DNA of 64,000 nucleotides from Streptomyces armeniacus (GTDB lineage Bacteria; Actinomycetota; Actinomycetes; Streptomycetales; Streptomycetaceae), in the NCBI RefSeq assembly GCF_003355155.1, contig NZ_CP031320.1, positions 6,322,287-6,386,286 on the forward strand. The letters run 5' to 3'. Below are positions 36,333 through 45,121 of this stretch, in pieces. The notes beneath the pieces were generated by a model, which had not been told where the DNA came from, did not search any database, and saw only the letters and a list, made by a program, of their open reading frames with translations. The first letter of the stretch is position 1, and every line of letters starts with the position of its first letter. The position numbers were made by a program, and so were the translations under genes.

Positions 36333-37145
36333 TCAGGCCGAGACAACGGCCTGCACCTCATCGACGGCCAACCGCAGTTCGGCGGTCATGGCCATTCCCG
36401 GCACCGTTCCGGCCTGACCGGCGCCCCTCCACGCCACGTCCCACGTCACCGTCACCTTGGCCCGAAATTTCCCGTCGGGCTCCGCAGTTGACGACCGCCG
36501 GTACGTATGGCCGCAGTCCGGCGAAGAGGCCCCCGCGTCGAAGCCCTCCGCCCACGGAGTGCCCGGCCCTCTGCACACCACAGAGTGGCCGTCTCCTATC
36601 TGCCACACCGCCTTCCGGGGCATCGCCGTCGCCGTCACCCGCACCCCCTCCACCTCCGCCGTCTCCGAGACCGGCCCCCAGCCGTCACGCTCGACCCACA
36701 TCCACGTCGGCACATGCACCACCTGCGTGAAGTCCTCGGCAGGACTCGTACGCGGCACGGGCTTCGGCAATCTCAATTCCGTCACCGCCCGCTGCACGAC
36801 GACCTCCGCGGGCACCTTCTTCCCGCCCGGCTGAGCCGTCTTGTTCGACTTCGGGACAACCGGCAGCGGCGCCATCGAGCCCCGACCGCCAACGAATCCG
36901 TGCGCCGACCTCAAATCGGGCTTCTCCGCCACGCCGCCGCCGGAAGTTCCCCGGCGGACGGGAGGCGCCGGGCCATCGGCAGATGGCGGTGCGTTACTCG
37001 CCTTCCGCCAAACCGTGGTCTCACATTGCGAATGAGCGCACGTCGTACCGGCACCGAAGAATTCCGTGCCGCTATCCGCCCATGCCGAGCTGACAGCCAG
37101 TGCGAGAGAGGGGCAACTGAGAAGCGCTACGCTACCGGCCCTCAT
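36333..37145 (-). CDS. Secreted protein of unknown function, Tad locus
   Basis: About 270 aa with a Sec signal peptide (MRAGSVALLSCPSLALAVSS, cleavage near AWADSG). A Pro/Ser-rich region precedes a C-terminal folded domain with QVVHVPTWMWVERDGWGPVS, VRVTATAMPRKAVWQIGDGH and two Cys (VVCRGPG and SPDCGHTYRR). The motif HVPTWMWV occurs in streptomycete proteins encoded with tad genes. Start ATG 37145 (or GTG 37148) follows a GAGG; it overlaps or abuts the end of the lipoprotein gene. Confidence 0.7.
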   Translation of the reverse strand: MRAGSVALLSCPSLALAVSSAWADSGTEFFGAGTTCAHSQCETTVWRKASNAPPSADGPAPPVRRGTSGGGVAEKPDLRSAHGFVGGRGSMAPLPVVPKSNKTAQPGGKKVPAEVVVQRAVTELRLPKPVPRTSPAEDFTQVVHVPTWMWVERDGWGPVSETAEVEGVRVTATAMPRKAVWQIGDGHSVVCRGPGTPWAEGFDAGASSPDCGHTYRRSSTAEPDGKFRAKVTVTWDVAWRGAGQAGTVPGMAMTAELRLAVDEVQAVVSA

Positions 37146-37153
37146 CACGGCCC

Positions 37154-37696
37154 TCAACACGTGCCGGTCCGGTACATGGCAAACGCGGTGACCTTCCACG
37201 TATGCCCATCCCGCTCCACGGTGACTTCCGCCTTGGCATGGCCGCCCGGGACGTCATTCTTCAACTCGCCGCTGAGCTTGTACTGAAGCCAGCGCGTACT
37301 GTCCACGCAGTCCCACAGTTCAACTTTGTGCGCGGACTCCCGGTCGACCTCCGGATGCAATCGAGGAGTACCTCTGACGACAAGCTTTTGCTTCTTCGCG
37401 CTCTCAAGACCCTGCTTCAACGTGTCGAGTGCTGCTCCTGAAGCGTGGTCGTCAAGGTGCGGCGAGGCAGCGTCCGACGTCTTAGCCGCCTCGGTCAGAT
37501 CCCGCCACATCGCGCGATAGGCAGCCAGTGCCTCGGTGTGCCGGTTCTCGCTATTCGACGCAGAGGCCGTTCCCCGGAGCGACGCACCCGGAAGGGGCTT
37601 CGCGTCAGACGAACCATCCGAACACCCGACCATCGTCACACCAGCGATCAACGCGACGAAGCACGCCGCAACCCTGCGGTCCGACAAGAGCACCAT
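37154..37696 (-). CDS. Putative lipoprotein, first gene of the Tad locus
   Basis: About 180 aa starting at ATG 37696 (MVLLSDRRVAACFVALIAGV) with lipobox MVGC, so it should be lipid-anchored. The mature part is helical (ALAAYRAMWRDLTEAAKTSD) followed by a beta-rich half with WLQYKLSGELKNDVPGGHAK and VTVERDGHTWKVTAFAMYRT, similar to short SnoaL/NTF2-like secreted domains. No function is assigned; the location suggests a role with the pilus. The 359 bp upstream to the amidase gene hold nothing I can support. Confidence 0.7.
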   Translation of the reverse strand: MVLLSDRRVAACFVALIAGVTMVGCSDGSSDAKPLPGASLRGTASASNSENRHTEALAAYRAMWRDLTEAAKTSDAASPHLDDHASGAALDTLKQGLESAKKQKLVVRGTPRLHPEVDRESAHKVELWDCVDSTRWLQYKLSGELKNDVPGGHAKAEVTVERDGHTWKVTAFAMYRTGTC

Positions 37697-38055
37697 GACC
37701 AAAACCCCGCCACCTCTTCGGCAAAGGCCGCATCTGAAGCACCACTCACTTGACTCCACCCGGAGCCACTCTTGTGATTCTCAGCTCGACCGAGAGCCAC
37801 TTTTGTGTACGCCGTGGTAAACCGCGATTGCAGCCAGCAGTTTCGTGCCGTTACCCATTCGTTATATTCGATGGGTCAACTAGCCCGCCTGCCGTAACAG
37901 CTGACGACACCGCAGCGAGAAAGTCGCCCACGGCCTCTCCGGCAGCCGTCGGCGCAACCATCCGCCTGGCCCACGGCATCACCGGGCTACTCACTCGGCT
38001 CTCCTTCGCCCACGCCGCGGGGCTCGCTGCCTCCGGCCAGGCGAGCTGGGGTCGT

Positions 38056-39465
38056 CTAGTGCATCCGGGCCGTGAGGAGTCCGGCGAAGCGTGAAACAGT
38101 CCGGTCTTCCAGATAGGGACCGATGATCTGTACTCCCAGGGGAAGGTCGTCCCGGGTGAAGTTCAACGGGACGGTCGCCGCTGGAAGGTAGACGAGGCTA
38201 GCCAGGTTGAGCCAGGCGGTCTGCTCCCAGTAGCCGCGGCGTTCCCCGTCGACGGTGATGTGCCGCTCTGAAATCGGCATGCCGGTCTGATCGAGTACGG
38301 CCTCGGTGGGGGCCGCGGGCGTCACCAGGACATCGACGTGCCGGAAGTATTCGGCCCACCGTGCCCGGAAGCGTTGACGGTCCTCGTCCGCGAGCAGCCA
38401 TTCCCGGTGCCGCATCGTCTGGGCGTGGAGGAAGGGATGCTCGGGCTTCTCCTCGGCGGCTCTGACCGCCGAGGAGAAGGTGTTCTCGTCGGCGCCCACC
38501 GAGGCACCCGCGAACAGCAGGCGTGTGAACAGCCGGTCGGAGGTGGCCATTTCGACGGGCCGGGTGGTGTCGTCCACGTGGTCGCAGGCGTGCTGGAGTT
38601 CTTCCGCGACCTGGTCGAGCAGGGCCCGGGTTTCCGCACTGACCGGGCAGTGGGGGTCGTCCGCCCACACGCCGACGCGGTACTCGCGCAGGGTGGTGTG
38701 GCGGGGCCCCGGCAGGTCCAGGCGCCACGCGGTCTGGTCGGCGGGGCGTGGCGCGGCGAGCACGTCGAGCGCGAGGTCGAGGTCGTCGGCGGTGCGGGTG
38801 AGCGGGCCGAGCACGGTCATGTCGGTGGAGTTGTACGCACCGGGTGGGCGCGGGATGTGACCTCGGGTGGGCACGATGCCGCCGCTGGTGCGCAGCCCGT
38901 ACGTACCGCAGTAGTGCGCCGGGAGCCGGAGCGAGCCTGCGAGATCGCTGCCGAGTTCCCAGGGGGTGAGGTGGGTTGCCACGGCAACCGCCGCGCCGCC
39001 GGAGGAACCGCCTGCCGTACGCGTGGGGTCGTGGGGGTTGCGGGTGCTCCCGAACAGCGGGTTGCCCGTCTGGATGTCCTGGCACATCGGCGGAACGTTG
39101 GTCTTCCCCATGAGCACCACCCCGGCGGTACGCAGCAGGGCGACGGCGTCGGCGTCACGCTCGGGGACGTGGTCGGCCAGGCCGGGAGACCCGCAGGTGG
39201 TCCGCAGTCCGGCGGTCTCCAGCGAGTCCTTCACCGTCATGGGCAGGCCCAGCAGCGGCGGGATCAGCCCGCCGCGAGCCCGCCGCTCATCGGCAGCCTC
39301 CGCCGCGTCCAGCGCGCCGGGCTCGTCGACGGTGACGACCGCGTTGCGCTCGGGATGCGCGGCGATGGCCTCCAGGTGCGCGGCGGTCAGTTCGCGGCTG
39401 CTCACCTCGCCGCGGTCAAGCGCCCGTAGCTGGTCACGGGCCGAGCATGTGGTCAGATCGCTCAT
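38056..39465 (-). CDS. Amidase signature (AS) family hydrolase
   Basis: A 469-aa amidase with the Ser-cisSer-Lys triad: Lys79 in LGLPMTVKDS, Ser154/155 in RTAGGSSGGAAVAVA and Ser178 in LGSDLAGSLRLPAHYCGTYG. The C-terminal half supplies VDVLVTPAAPTEAVL and LPLGVQIIGPYLEDR. The usual substrate is a carboxamide or an aryl acylamide; the real one is unknown. It is the last gene of an XRE, ImmA/IrrE, membrane protein, amidase operon, and its start overlaps the membrane protein gene by 32 nt, a strong sign of coupling. Confidence 0.92.
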   Translation of the reverse strand: MSDLTTCSARDQLRALDRGEVSSRELTAAHLEAIAAHPERNAVVTVDEPGALDAAEAADERRARGGLIPPLLGLPMTVKDSLETAGLRTTCGSPGLADHVPERDADAVALLRTAGVVLMGKTNVPPMCQDIQTGNPLFGSTRNPHDPTRTAGGSSGGAAVAVATHLTPWELGSDLAGSLRLPAHYCGTYGLRTSGGIVPTRGHIPRPPGAYNSTDMTVLGPLTRTADDLDLALDVLAAPRPADQTAWRLDLPGPRHTTLREYRVGVWADDPHCPVSAETRALLDQVAEELQHACDHVDDTTRPVEMATSDRLFTRLLFAGASVGADENTFSSAVRAAEEKPEHPFLHAQTMRHREWLLADEDRQRFRARWAEYFRHVDVLVTPAAPTEAVLDQTGMPISERHITVDGERRGYWEQTAWLNLASLVYLPAATVPLNFTRDDLPLGVQIIGPYLEDRTVSRFAGLLTARMH

Positions 39466-40666
39466 ACGGTTCCGGTGTCTCCCACTTGGGTGCGGCAGCT
39501 GTGTAGTGGTCGGCGATACGCAGCAGGGCGGTCACCTCATCATCCGGCGTGCGCGTGGTCTCGCGGAACGGCGCATCGGCGTACTCGGTCAGGTGCCCTG
39601 TCGCCTGGTGGTGGGTGAAGGCGCGCACCGCGTGCCGGAGCTGATCAGCTGTGACAGCGGCGGCGAGCTCCTGGCCCGTCAGGCCCGCGGCCTGACGGTG
39701 GTGTTCGGCTTCCCGTCGCACCGACGCCTCCAGGTAGTGCCGCAGCGCCCACTGGCCGTCCCGGATTTCGGTGGTACGTCGGTAGAGATGCCAGCTGATC
39801 CCCCGCAGCCGCAGGGTCTCAGCGGCGGCCGTCCGCGCCGGGGCGAGTGCGATCGTGGGCACGGCCGCGCACAGGTCGGACCACAGCGGGCCCAAGCGTC
39901 GGAAGTCCCGGTGAGCCCGCGCCCAGGCACGTACTTGAGGGGCCACGACGTGTGCGAGCGTGGGAACGAACCACCCGGCGAGCACCAGCACGGTGCCTCC
40001 GTCCGCGCAGATCCACGCCGCCGACTCGGCGCCGGCGGGCAGTCTGCGATCGCCCAGCGCGGCGAGGACGACAGCCAGCCGTACGCTGCTGTAGCCGAGG
40101 GTCAGCACGGCTCCGACGGCGGCGAGGCGCAATCCGCGGGCCACCCACACTTGTCCAGTACGCCGGGCAACAGAGATGCAGCCGACCGCGAGGAGGATCT
40201 CACCGCCGGCGTAGGCGAGGTTGTAGAGCGTCAGATACGCCTGATAGGTACCCGTATGCGCGTAGGCGCTGGTGAATCCCTGCGGTGTCGAGCTGCGCGG
40301 GGTGAGCTGAAAGAACAGCACGGTCAGCGTGGCGATCAGCATCGCCGCGGCGGCCAGGCTGAGGCGGGCCCGTGCACGGGCTGCTTCCCGGGGCAGCGAC
40401 CAGTACGCCAGAGTGACCAGCTGACAGGCCATCAGGGCGACGACAGATCCGTACGCGATTTGAGCGCCTGTGGAGGGGCGTCCCAGTGCCGCGTCCAGCG
40501 CCTTCCACACGGGCTCCAGGGACACGGCGAACGAGAGGGCGGAGAATCCCCACGTCGCGCAGAGGGCCGCGAGCGCGGGATCCGTACGAAGGCGGCGCGG
40601 CGGCCACAGCAGCAGTACGAAGCCGACGGTGGTCAGTGCGAAGCACAGGGGGTGGAGCTGCTGCAC
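39434..40666 (-). CDS. Polytopic membrane protein, MAB_1171c-like
   Basis: A 410-aa protein with about seven hydrophobic helices in the first 245 residues (for example LHPLCFALTTVGFVLLLWPP and LSLAAAAMLIATLTVLFFQL) and a soluble C-terminal domain of about 160 residues (LRLRGISWHLYRRTTEIRDG and EVTALLRIADHYTAAAPKW). This layout matches the MAB_1171c family of actinobacterial putative transporters with a DUF6545-like tail, which commonly sit beside XRE and ImmA/IrrE genes. The C-terminal helical domain could be the partner surface for the regulators. Confidence 0.8.
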   Translation of the reverse strand: MQQLHPLCFALTTVGFVLLLWPPRRLRTDPALAALCATWGFSALSFAVSLEPVWKALDAALGRPSTGAQIAYGSVVALMACQLVTLAYWSLPREAARARARLSLAAAAMLIATLTVLFFQLTPRSSTPQGFTSAYAHTGTYQAYLTLYNLAYAGGEILLAVGCISVARRTGQVWVARGLRLAAVGAVLTLGYSSVRLAVVLAALGDRRLPAGAESAAWICADGGTVLVLAGWFVPTLAHVVAPQVRAWARAHRDFRRLGPLWSDLCAAVPTIALAPARTAAAETLRLRGISWHLYRRTTEIRDGQWALRHYLEASVRREAEHHRQAAGLTGQELAAAVTADQLRHAVRAFTHHQATGHLTEYADAPFRETTRTPDDEVTALLRIADHYTAAAPKWETPEPYERSDHMLGP

Positions 40667-40678
40667 GCCGGTTTCCGC

Positions 40679-41185
40679 TTATCCGCGCTGACGCAGGAGC
40701 GTGTGTGCGACGCGGTCGGCCGGATCAACCTCGGGCGGCGCTGGCCGGTGGATGCGGTGCTGAAGATGCGACGCGATCAGCTCTGCCTCCCGTTCGTCCT
40801 GGTACTCGTAGTTCGTACGCCCGAGAATCATCCGGATCAGCTCAGGATCGAGGCTGGGCATCAGGCGCTCGGTGATGGTGGTCGGCAGCGTGATCCCACC
40901 GGCCTCCGGCGGCCGGTGCTCGCACAGGATGTGGGCCAGCTCGTGCGCGATGATGTGGTCTTGGTGCGCGCGGCTCGTGTCCCGGTGGACGAACACGTGA
41001 TCAACATCGTGGGCCCGGATCCAAAGCCCGCACACATCCGTGTCGCACTCACGCGGAGCCTCCTCGACGCGAATACGACAGCCGGTTCTGCGTTCGACGA
41101 CGGGAATGAGACTCCCGATGCTGTCGACCCGAGGCAGCCCCAAGGAGTGAACAAACTCGCGGCAGGCGCGTTGCGTACTGTCCAT
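40679..41185 (-). CDS. ImmA/IrrE-family metallopeptidase
   Basis: A 168-aa zinc metallopeptidase domain. The active site HELAHILCEHRPP (HExxH at 81-85) and the downstream EREAELIASHL (third ligand Glu) are intact. ImmA of ICEBs1 and IrrE of Deinococcus cleave a partner repressor, and the XRE-type gene 23 nt upstream is the obvious candidate substrate here. Together with the membrane protein and amidase this suggests a signal-responsive derepression module. Confidence 0.92.
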   Translation of the reverse strand: MDSTQRACREFVHSLGLPRVDSIGSLIPVVERRTGCRIRVEEAPRECDTDVCGLWIRAHDVDHVFVHRDTSRAHQDHIIAHELAHILCEHRPPEAGGITLPTTITERLMPSLDPELIRMILGRTNYEYQDEREAELIASHLQHRIHRPAPPEVDPADRVAHTLLRQRG

Positions 41186-41208
41186 GGCTCAGGTCCTCAA
41201 TCGGTGAC

Positions 41209-41688
41209 TCACCGAGCTTCAGTATCCTCGTCCGGCGGCAGCCCTTCCAAATCGCGGTAATGCTCGATCTGATGAAGCAATGCATTCAGACTCTTATCTG
41301 ACAGGCCAGCGGTTCGAGCGGCGATCCGCTGTACGCCACTGGCCCGCAGTCGCCGCAACTCCTCTAGATCGGCTGCGATCTGCGCACCCTCGGCACCCGA
41401 GAAGAAGTAACTGGGACTCACCTTGAAAAAAGTCGCCAGAGCTTCCAGCGTGTCCCGTCGTGGATTTGTTCGCTCTCCTGTTCGTAGATAGTGCAGTTGA
41501 CTGACCGAAATCGTCTCGCCGCCCTGAGCGCGAATTCCGGCTGCAACCTCCCGATTGGTGTACTCGCCGCGACCTGGCGGATGAACCACCTCAAAGAGCC
41601 TGTTGAGCCGGTCAGCCACGGATTCACCGTCCAACACCGCTCCCTCCAGCCGCGGCTCGTCCGGCTGGGGCGTTTCACCGCTGGTCAT
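41209..41688 (-). CDS. XRE-family regulator
   Basis: About 159 aa. The helix-turn-helix lies at about 45-100 (YTNREVAAGIRAQGGETISV, SQLHYLRTGERTNPRRDTLE), followed by ALATFFKVSPSYFFSG and a helical C-terminus. I start at ATG 41688 (MTSGETPQPDEP); the frame opens at 41703. It heads the operon with ImmA/IrrE and probably represses it. The 270-bp gap to the divergent HATPase gene should hold its operator, but I see no clear palindrome. Confidence 0.85.
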   Translation of the reverse strand: MTSGETPQPDEPRLEGAVLDGESVADRLNRLFEVVHPPGRGEYTNREVAAGIRAQGGETISVSQLHYLRTGERTNPRRDTLEALATFFKVSPSYFFSGAEGAQIAADLEELRRLRASGVQRIAARTAGLSDKSLNALLHQIEHYRDLEGLPPDEDTEAR

Positions 41689-41958
41689 CGCACCTCGATT
41701 CACAAAAGTTGACGCTCAATCTGTTCCATGTCACTTTAGTGGACGGCTGGGGTGGATCGGGCCCGTCGGGTCAGGATCCAACCTCAAGACGTGACCTGTG
41801 TTCGCTGTTCGCAGCCATACCTCCCAAAGGACGGCCATGAGCGCGTCGGTACTCCACAGCATCTCCTGCCTCTTCCACACACGTGACCATCTTCCCCTGG
41901 ACTGGATACAACCATCGTCCGCACACCGGGAAAGGACAGCTTCGGGAAGCGGGGCCAC

Positions 41959-42354
41959 ATGACGACGCTCGTGGACAAGCTCTTTCGCATTCGTCTGGCC
42001 GGAATCGACGCAGCCCTACCGGTGAGCGCCGCACGCCACTATGTCCGCACCACGCTGGAGTCGTGGCACATTTCCGCGGCCGGAATCGACGACGCCGTAC
42101 TCGTGGCAGGCGAACTCGTCACCAATGCCCTCATCCACGTCGGCGGGGACATCACACTCACCCTGTCCACCCCAGGCGACAACGTCCTCATCGAAGTGCA
42201 GGACGCCCAACCAGGCCAGGTCCACGCTCCTCCCCCGGAGTTGTGCGCCGAGTCCGGCCGCGGACTGCACATCGTCGCGGCCCTGGCCACTGATCACGGC
42301 TGCCGCCCCGGCCCGCATGCGAAGGTCATGTGGGCCCAGATGACGCCGAGGTGA
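41959..42354 (+). CDS. HATPase_c_2 anti-sigma-like ATP-binding protein
   Basis: A 131-aa GHKL-fold ATP-binding domain of the RsbW/SpoIIAB type, abundant in Streptomyces. The N box is AVLVAGELVTNALIHVG, the G1 box VLIEVQDAQPGQV and the G2 box ESGRGLHIVAALATDHG. It likely acts as an anti-sigma or regulatory kinase; no cognate sigma factor is adjacent. It is a single-domain protein with no membrane segment. Confidence 0.88.
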   Translation: MTTLVDKLFRIRLAGIDAALPVSAARHYVRTTLESWHISAAGIDDAVLVAGELVTNALIHVGGDITLTLSTPGDNVLIEVQDAQPGQVHAPPPELCAESGRGLHIVAALATDHGCRPGPHAKVMWAQMTPR

Positions 42355-42548
42355 ACCTCGGCCCGCAACTCCGCTCCGCCGCCTTACCCCCGTGGCGGCG
42401 GAGCGGGCTCTTCCTTTCCCTGACAGCCTGCATGCCGTGCGCCGACCCTGAACCGCTTACTCGTCGCCTGTCCGGCCCTCGCATGGCAAGCCCTGGGGGT
42501 TCGCTGACGCCCTGGTCAACCGCCAGTGAGGGCAGCAGCTCCGCGCCG

Positions 42549-43094
42549 CTACTCACCCGTCACCATCGGGGCGGAACGAGACGGATGGCCAGGAGCCTCA
42601 GCAATTCGCCCGCACGGCCGGGGTGGACAGCCTGGGATGGCGAACCAAACGACCTTCGCCGCCTCCGATACGCGGAAGCCCCAAGCTCCGCGCGTCAGGT
42701 AGTCCACAATCCGCAAGCCACGCCCCCGTTCTTCCAGCAGGCCGAGCAGACACTCCTCCACTCCCCCGCCGAAGCCTGCCTTCTCGGGGTGAAACGGAAC
42801 GGACGGTGGGCCCGCTGACAACCGGGGCAGGCGAGTATCTCCGTCCGCAACCTCACAGACCCATGTCTCAGCCGTCATGCGCAGCCGGACCTCGTACGGG
42901 CCCTGCGCATGCTCGGCCGCATTCGCAACGAGTTCCGACAGAGCGAGTTGCGCGTCTTCTCTGGCCTCACCCTCGACACCGGCGGCCGTGAGCGCATCAC
43001 TGAGCGCCGCTCTCGCCCCCGCAGTGGGGTTCGCCGTTTCCTCGCCCCAGCGGTAGATCACAGTGCCGCGCCACGGGCGAGCGTCCGGATTCAC
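42549..43094 (-). CDS. HATPase_c_2 ATP-binding protein
   Basis: About 181 aa with LALSELVANAAEHAQGPYEV (N box), WVCEVADGDTRLP (G1) and ERGRGLRIVDYLTRGAWGF (G2). The start is taken at GTG 43094 (VNPDARPWRGTVIYRW) because AGGGG precedes it and because it overlaps the stop of the upstream micropeptide gene by 4 bp (GTGA). A regulatory ATP-binding protein of the anti-sigma type is the most likely role; the partner is unknown. Confidence 0.8.
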   Translation of the reverse strand: MNPDARPWRGTVIYRWGEETANPTAGARAALSDALTAAGVEGEAREDAQLALSELVANAAEHAQGPYEVRLRMTAETWVCEVADGDTRLPRLSAGPPSVPFHPEKAGFGGGVEECLLGLLEERGRGLRIVDYLTRGAWGFRVSEAAKVVWFAIPGCPPRPCGRIAEAPGHPSRSAPMVTGE

Positions 43095-43240
43095 CGCGCA
43101 CCCCTGCGGGCGGCGTGGCGTCCGCCGCCCCGCCGATGCCGACCCGGACCGGGTTCTAGGCAGGTACGAACGGGGATGTAGGCAATGGGTACGCAAGCCA
43201 GCACGAACAAGACGCTGATGCTGAGGGTGAGCGAGGGCAC
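43091..43240 (-). CDS. 49-aa single-pass membrane micropeptide
   Basis: Starts at GTG 43240 with an ideal ribosome-binding site (GGGAGG, 7 nt before). The product begins VPSLTLSISVLFVLACVPIA, one transmembrane segment that runs on to YIPVRTCLEP, and ends in a strongly basic tail (GRHRRGGGRHAARRGAR). Its stop overlaps the start of the HATPase gene as GTGA, so the two are probably translated together. I do not recognise the family. The position suggests a membrane tether or sensor for the ATP-binding protein, which is inference. Confidence 0.65.
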   Translation of the reverse strand: MPSLTLSISVLFVLACVPIAYIPVRTCLEPGPGRHRRGGGRHAARRGAR

Positions 43241-43457
43241 GATGCCGCCTCCCGGTGATCGCGATTCGGACCGCGACCACGACACCGTGGTCCCAACGAC
43301 GAGCGGAACCGCACTCGTCAGAGGACTTCAAGAACCTCGACATGCTCGCTGCGCTGCCCCGGGCCTCAGGGCGACGGGGCATCGACCGCTTCGGTTCACA
43401 GCTCGACCGCGCGAGCGACGGTTCGCCTGCATCGGTTCGGCGCACAGCCCTCGTACG

Positions 43458-43676
43458 TCAGTGGGAGACACCGTGTTGCGCGGCGTACGTGACGAACGCC
43501 GCCCAGGACTCGGGCGGTGCTATCAGGCAGGGCCTGGAGGTGTCCTTGGAGTCCCGTACATGGACGGTCTCCGGACAGGCCGCGACCTCGATGCACTCTC
43601 CGCCGTTGCTGCCGCTGTAGCTGGACTTGAACCACGCCAGGTCAGCGGTCCCGTGCGTGGTCTCCTCGGCGCTCAT
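43458..43676 (-). CDS. DUF397 domain protein
   Basis: A 72-aa protein with the DUF397 signature WFKSSYSGSNGGECIEVA, VHVRDSKDTSRP and SWAAFVTYAA. DUF397 proteins are numerous in Streptomyces and are nearly always encoded next to an Scr1-type XRE regulator, as here; the pair is thought to act like a small antitoxin/regulator module, as in WhiJ/BldB-type systems. ATG 43676 overlaps the regulator stop by 4 bp. Confidence 0.93.
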   Translation of the reverse strand: MSAEETTHGTADLAWFKSSYSGSNGGECIEVAACPETVHVRDSKDTSRPCLIAPPESWAAFVTYAAQHGVSH

Positions 43677-44515
43677 AGCTCTCCCGCAAGTTGTTCAACG
43701 AACCTCAACGAGTCCTCAGTGCTGAGGGCTTGGCCACGGATGATTCCATACCGGCCTTCAAGCACTCGGACCTCTTCCGTAGCCGTTCCCCAAGCGCCCC
43801 CTGCCTGTCCTTCAACGTACGCCACTCGCTTGGCCTCCCCCGTCTCCAGGAGCGTCATCGGACCGTCGAATCCAGCGTGCGTCTCGCAAGCTGTCGGGAG
43901 CACCTGGATGGCGACGTTGCGCATGCGGGCGCACCCGATCAGGTGTTGGAGCTGCTCCCTCATAGCAGCCTTCCCGCCAATCGGACGGCGTAGCACCCAC
44001 TCCTCGATGACGAAGCTCAGCATGCACGTCGGTTTGCGCGTCAGAAGCGACTGGCGATCCAGCCGGGCGGCAACTCGCGCTTCGACCGCGTCGTCGTCCA
44101 GCGTGGGGTAGTGCGCGCTGAGTACAGCCCGGGCGTATTGCTCGCCTTGCAGGAGACCGTGGATCACCTGGGTGTTGTACGACTGAAGGCTGCGGGCGTT
44201 CGCCTCCGCCTCCACGTACTTCTCGAACCAGTCGGGCCACTGAAGGCGCTTCGCCAATTCCTCGCTGGCGACGAGCAGCAATCCGTTGGTACCCAGGACC
44301 TCTTCAACCTTCTGGATGTAGTCCGGCTGGGCTCTCCGGTCGCCGCGCTCGATCTTGCGGATGAGGTCCGCTGAGTAGCTGCTCGCCGTGTGGAGCTGCT
44401 GCACGGTGAACCCGGCATGCTCGCGCAGCCGCCGGTGCTGACGGCCGAAGATCACGTAACTGATCGGGTTCTTGCCGCCGCTGTCTTGTGCGTCTTGTGT
44501 GTCTTCGCTGGTCAC
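43673..44515 (-). CDS. Scr1-type XRE regulator (HTH plus DUF5753)
   Basis: About 280 aa, starting at GTG 44515 with AAGG upstream. The N-terminal helix-turn-helix is YVIFGRQHRRLREHAGFTVQ, LHTASSYSADLIRKIERGDR; the C-terminal two thirds are a DUF5753 domain (LQSYNTQVIHGLLQGEQYAR, FVIEEWVLRRPIGGKAAMRE, FDGPMTLLETGEAKRVAYVE). This is the WhiJ-like family paired with DUF397 proteins. The frame stays open to 44602, so a longer protein is possible. Confidence 0.92.
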   Translation of the reverse strand: MTSEDTQDAQDSGGKNPISYVIFGRQHRRLREHAGFTVQQLHTASSYSADLIRKIERGDRRAQPDYIQKVEEVLGTNGLLLVASEELAKRLQWPDWFEKYVEAEANARSLQSYNTQVIHGLLQGEQYARAVLSAHYPTLDDDAVEARVAARLDRQSLLTRKPTCMLSFVIEEWVLRRPIGGKAAMREQLQHLIGCARMRNVAIQVLPTACETHAGFDGPMTLLETGEAKRVAYVEGQAGGAWGTATEEVRVLEGRYGIIRGQALSTEDSLRFVEQLAGEL

Positions 44516-44656
44516 AGCACACCTTGTCTCTCTCACAGCCACCCGCGAACGCCCTTCCACGACAAGGCGATACACGCTCGAATCGCGAATGGCCCAAACC
44601 ATGCGTCTCGCCTGTGAAGGTGGTCACAGTAATGCCCGGCAGGCAGGCTACGTCAC

Positions 44657-45121
44657 GTGACAGAACAAACACAGCCGAGCGAACAACCAGTTCAGAGCCC
44701 TGAGTTGGGCACCGCAGAGGCCGCCGAGCGCCCTGAGTGGGTCCCGGTAGCCGGCATCCGTACGGCGAAACCCGGCCCCTACTTCGACGCGGTACGCATC
44801 GCCGGAGAGCGCGGCTCCGAAACAGCGGCTGCCCTGTGCGAAGCAGCCGGCGGCAACCCCGGCCCGATCCTGCAACAGGATCTCGGTACCGAAGCCACGC
44901 TCTTTCTCGTGCCACCACGCCCCGACACCGCCTTCCGCTGGCCCCCGGGGATCCGCGAGCTCAGCGCTGAGGACACCGTCCGGATTCCGGCGTACGGGCA
45001 CGCGGACGAGACGATCACCTGGCTTTCGCGCCCCACCCCGAAAGCACCATTCGTCGACCGCGACGCGCTGCGTGCCCTCCTGATCCGGATGACGGGCTGG
45101 GCTCCAACGGAGGAGCCGTGA
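44657..45121 (+). CDS. Hypothetical protein
   Basis: A 154-aa soluble protein. The Glu/Pro-rich N-terminus precedes ERPEWVPVAGIRTAKPGPYF, AAALCEAAGGNPGPILQQDL and FLVPPRPDTAFRWPPGIREL, and it ends near LRALLIRMTGWAPTEEP. I do not recognise the family. It is divergent from the Scr1 regulator and coupled by a GTGA overlap to the next gene, so the two should be expressed together. Confidence 0.7.
   Translation: MTEQTQPSEQPVQSPELGTAEAAERPEWVPVAGIRTAKPGPYFDAVRIAGERGSETAAALCEAAGGNPGPILQQDLGTEATLFLVPPRPDTAFRWPPGIRELSAEDTVRIPAYGHADETITWLSRPTPKAPFVDRDALRALLIRMTGWAPTEEP

Noticed and set aside
37750..38094. A 114-codon plus-strand frame before the amidase gene
   Set aside because: No start context and no family resemblance; it overlaps the amidase end. 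Left as intergenic.
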